Origin: an uncultured Gemella sp.
GTDB lineage: Bacteria > Bacillota > Bacilli > Staphylococcales > Gemellaceae
Length of the DNA stretch: 7,815 bases
Direction of reading: 5' to 3'
NCBI GenBank assembly: GCA_938038035.1
Contig: CALHQV010000130.1
Span: 1-7,815 of the forward strand
Positions 6,132 to 7,815 of the stretch are shown here, piece by piece. How positions within the stretch are numbered: the stretch's first letter is position 1; each line of letters starts with the position of its first letter. Under the pieces are notes generated by a model. It was not told the DNA's origin. It searched no databases and saw only the letters and a program-made list of their open reading frames with translations. Both the position numbers and the translations under genes were made by a program.

Positions 6132-6176
6132 ATTGAAAATCATCTCATTATCATAGATTTTCAATACTTTTCAATA
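6132..6176. repeat. Inverted and direct repeats of ATTGAAAA/TTTTCAAT
   Basis: ATTGAAAATC (6132-6141) and GATTTTCAAT (6156-6165) form a perfect 10-bp inverted repeat with a 14-nt spacer. TTTTCAATA then occurs twice in tandem at 6158-6166 and 6168-6176, exactly 10 nt apart, about one helical turn. All copies lie between the predicted gor promoter and the thioredoxin-like promoter, in a region with no gene, so a protein-binding cluster is plausible. Confidence 0.55.
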
Positions 6177-6190
6177 TTTTCTAGTTAAAC

Positions 6191-6235
6191 CATTAAAGCA
6201 TTGTTAATGATAAATACTTCTTTTTATGATATAAT
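6191..6235 (+). promoter_or_regulatory. Extended -10 promoter of the thioredoxin-like gene with upstream dyad
   Basis: TGATATAAT (6227-6235) is a perfect -10 TATAAT with the TGn extension, 23 nt before the ATG. No good -35 is present at the normal distance, which is usual for extended -10 promoters. Just upstream, CATTAA (6191-6196) and TTAATG (6204-6209) form a 6-bp dyad with a 7-nt spacer that covers part of the -35 area and could be an operator. The promoter call is solid; the operator is tentative. Confidence 0.65.
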
Positions 6236-6258
6236 TTTTCCATAAATGAGGTGATTAT

Positions 6259-6585
6259 ATGTTTAACTATATAGAAAAATTAGACTCTATAGAACAATTT
6301 AAAACATTAAAAGAGGAAAATGAAAAAATAGTTTTTGTATTTTCTGCAACATGGTGCCCTGATTGTATCATGCTTGATCGTTATTTAGAAGAAACGATGA
6401 ACAAGTTTCCTGAAATAAAATTTGTCTACGTTAATCGCGATGATTTTCCAGAAATAGCACAAGCCCTTGATATTTTTGGTATTCCATCTTTTGTAGGTTA
6501 CAAAAATAATGTTGAAGTTAGTCGTTTCGTATCAAGACTTGCAAAAACACAAAAAGAAGTAGAACAATTTTTAGAGAAAATCTAA
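6259..6585 (+). CDS. Thioredoxin-like protein (WCPDC active site)
   Basis: A 108-residue single-domain thioredoxin-fold protein without signal peptide, so cytoplasmic. The active site is FSATWCPDC with C33 and C36, where classical thioredoxin has WCGPC. The cis-proline loop is intact at GIPSF (74-78; P76), and the central strand KFVYVNRDD (54-62) matches the VDVDD-type segment of thioredoxins. It resembles the YtpP-like group of Bacilli. It probably reduces disulfides or protects thiols; its electron donor cannot be read from the sequence. GAGGTG (6248-6253) is a good Shine-Dalgarno site 5 nt before the ATG, and an extended -10 promoter lies upstream. It is transcribed alone, divergent from gor, and ends at its own terminator. 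The shared 277-bp control region suggests that the pair responds to a common thiol or redox signal, but this is inference. Confidence 0.88.
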   Translation: MFNYIEKLDSIEQFKTLKEENEKIVFVFSATWCPDCIMLDRYLEETMNKFPEIKFVYVNRDDFPEIAQALDIFGIPSFVGYKNNVEVSRFVSRLAKTQKEVEQFLEKI

Positions 6586-6595
6586 TAAAACTATA

Positions 6596-6626
6596 AAAAA
6601 GGCTCAGCATTTTGCTAAGCCTTTTT
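6596..6626. terminator. Bidirectional rho-independent terminator
   Basis: A12-bp stem with one mismatch (AAAAAGGCT and AGC against GCT and AGCCTTTTT; C6605 opposes A6617) and a 5-nt loop (6609-6613) is flanked by A5 on the left and T5 on the right. It begins 11 nt after the thioredoxin-like stop and lies 4 nt beyond the stop of the opposing surface-protein gene, so it serves both convergent genes. Confidence 0.92.
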
Positions 6627-6629
6627 ACA

Positions 6630-7815
6630 CTACCTTAAATAATAAAGTGGTCCTAATATTTTTTTAATATTTTCGGTTGATTCAAATTTTAAATCTAATG
6701 CATCATCAACAGTTTTTATCTTATTATTTTCTATCATTTCTTCTAGTGTTGATGGAATTACACTTAGTTTAAACACTGGAGTTATTTTTAAATCTGATGT
6801 AGGAACGATATTATAAAGATCATTTTCTTTGATTTTTTGACCTACAAAAATCTCTTTTGTCCCTTTATCCATGTTTACTTTTACTGTTTTATTTGCAATA
6901 AAATGAGATAATGTGTAACCTGATTTAGGTGCTACTATTATTTTATTATTTTTTGTAGCATCTCCAATACTATTAAATTCATCAACTCTTAAAACATTAG
7001 ATGTTCCTTTGGAAAGATTAATATTTCCTTCAAAAGTCTTTTCAAATTCTACATTGAATAACTTTCTATATACTGCAGTAAATTCAATATCTTTTCCTTT
7101 TTCTGTAACTACAGCACCTAATTCATTCGTTTGCAATAGCTTGTTTTTAGAAACTCTGATATTTTCTGAGTTTTCACCAGCGATTAAATAATCACTATTT
7201 GCCTGCCAACCTAAGAACTCTTGCTCTGTAACTCCAGTTGCCGTTGGTAAATTAATCATACTATCTATTCTAGATCCTACTAGTACCTCTTGACCATCAG
7301 ACAAGAATTTATCAATGCCTCGTCCTACAAACTTAACAGTCACCCACTCACTATCCACTTTTTTAAAGTAAATCTCTAAAACTGTCTCTGCTTTAATATA
7401 ATCATCATCACTAATTACTTTTTTATTAGATCTAAATAGTACTTCATATCCTGAATTTGGTTTAATTTTCTTACGAAGTTCTTTTAGTAAATCCCCTATT
7501 TTTTTGGTTTCAGGCCACTCTATATCCTTGTCCTTTATACTATCATCAACCTTACCAAATCGTTTATTATAATCATCCTGTCGAATTTTAATAGTATTAA
7601 CATTTTCTTTATAATTTGCTTTTACTATTATACTATTGTCGATACTAACTTCAGATAAATCCTTAATTTCATTAATTTTAGAATTATCTCTTGCATCTAT
7701 AATAGTATAGCTATCAACATGATATTTTTCTTTATCAAAGAACTTAGTATCTATTTCACTTAGTTTTTGACCAGTTAGCAACGTCACTTCTTTCTTAGTA
7801 ATGCCGTTATCCAAT
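6630..7815 (-). CDS. C-terminal part of a repeat-containing probable surface protein (5' end outside window)
   Basis: At least 394 residues are open to the window edge with no stop; the TTG at 7814 is only where the window cuts, so the gene surely starts further right. The segment is built from divergent repeats. Four successive units end in similar strands: KANYK (65-69), EIYFKK (147-152), TAVYRK (246-251) and TPVFK (345-349). Their spacing is about 83, 99 and 98 residues. Several contain SGY-type turns (121-123, 298-300) and G-[QS]-[KR]-[IL] (15, 180, 325). The unit at 158-250, with EFLGW and EFTAVY, resembles the Listeria-Bacteroides/InlB-B repeat. The protein ends in a charged, probably helical tail (354-394) and GPLYYLR. 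There is no LPXTG motif or C-terminal membrane anchor, so attachment would have to lie in the missing part. Lysine- and aspartate-rich composition fits an exported protein. Ligand and function are unknown. Confidence 0.75.
   Translation of the reverse strand, partial: LDNGITKKEVTLLTGQKLSEIDTKFFDKEKYHVDSYTIIDARDNSKINEIKDLSEVSIDNSIIVKANYKENVNTIKIRQDDYNKRFGKVDDSIKDKDIEWPETKKIGDLLKELRKKIKPNSGYEVLFRSNKKVISDDDYIKAETVLEIYFKKVDSEWVTVKFVGRGIDKFLSDGQEVLVGSRIDSMINLPTATGVTEQEFLGWQANSDYLIAGENSENIRVSKNKLLQTNELGAVVTEKGKDIEFTAVYRKLFNVEFEKTFEGNINLSKGTSNVLRVDEFNSIGDATKNNKIIVAPKSGYTLSHFIANKTVKVNMDKGTKEIFVGQKIKENDLYNIVPTSDLKITPVFKLSVIPSTLEEMIENNKIKTVDDALDLKFESTENIKKILGPLYYLR

Noticed and set aside
6109..6156. 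Small 15-codon open frame in the gor/thioredoxin intergenic region
   Set aside because: No Shine-Dalgarno site or promoter fits it and it crosses the inverted repeat; probably chance.
1..7815. Defence island, phage or mobile element
   Set aside because: No transposase, integrase, CRISPR repeats, restriction or toxin-antitoxin genes, target-site duplications or abrupt change in base composition were seen.

Overview
This window looks like chromosomal DNA of a low-GC Gram-positive bacterium of the class Bacilli. Supporting signs are roughly one-third GC, purine-rich Shine-Dalgarno sites, rho-independent terminators, a Gram-positive type lipoprotein, and the cysS-mrnC-rlmB-yacP gene order known from Bacillus and relatives. 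A Gemella-like host is my best guess, from general appearance only. The standard genetic code fits every gene. No rRNA, tRNA, CRISPR array, insertion sequence or phage gene is visible.

Positions 1-118 are a non-coding leader. They hold a long imperfect hairpin whose 3' arm can alternatively pair with the Shine-Dalgarno site of the first gene. Positions 119-3710 form a tightly packed plus-strand operon for translation and RNA metabolism: cysteinyl-tRNA synthetase (cysS), Mini-ribonuclease III for 23S rRNA maturation (mrnC), a SpoU-type 23S rRNA ribose methyltransferase (rlmB), a GNAT acetyltransferase, and the NYN-domain ribosome-associated mRNA endonuclease YacP/Rae1. The first four genes overlap one another by 8-17 nt. 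yacP has its own strong ribosome-binding site. The GNAT gene interrupts the rlmB-yacP adjacency seen in B. subtilis, and the operon ends in a strong terminator after yacP.

Convergent to it (3767-4498, minus) is a small lipoprotein gene with a DUF4097-like beta-repeat domain. It has a good sigma-A type promoter bracketed by a perfect 10-bp inverted repeat. Upstream lies glutathione reductase (gor, 4629-5981, minus). A 277-bp divergent control region (5982-6258) separates gor from a thioredoxin-like protein (6259-6585, plus). This region is rich in dyad symmetry: a 7-1-7 palindrome, a TACA-N2-TGTA box of the CopY/BlaI type, an inverted plus direct repeat cluster, and a promoter on each side. 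The two proteins suggest a thiol-redox module.

The right end (6630 to the window edge, minus) is the C-terminal part of a larger, probably cell-surface protein. It is made of divergent repeats of about 83-99 residues resembling Listeria-Bacteroides/InlB-B repeats, and has no LPXTG sorting signal. A bidirectional terminator separates it from the thioredoxin-like gene.

Most genes here are well-known families. The less explained material is regulatory: the cysS leader, the lipoprotein promoter and its three-segment pairing, and the gor/thioredoxin intergenic region. I see no convincing undescribed multi-gene system.
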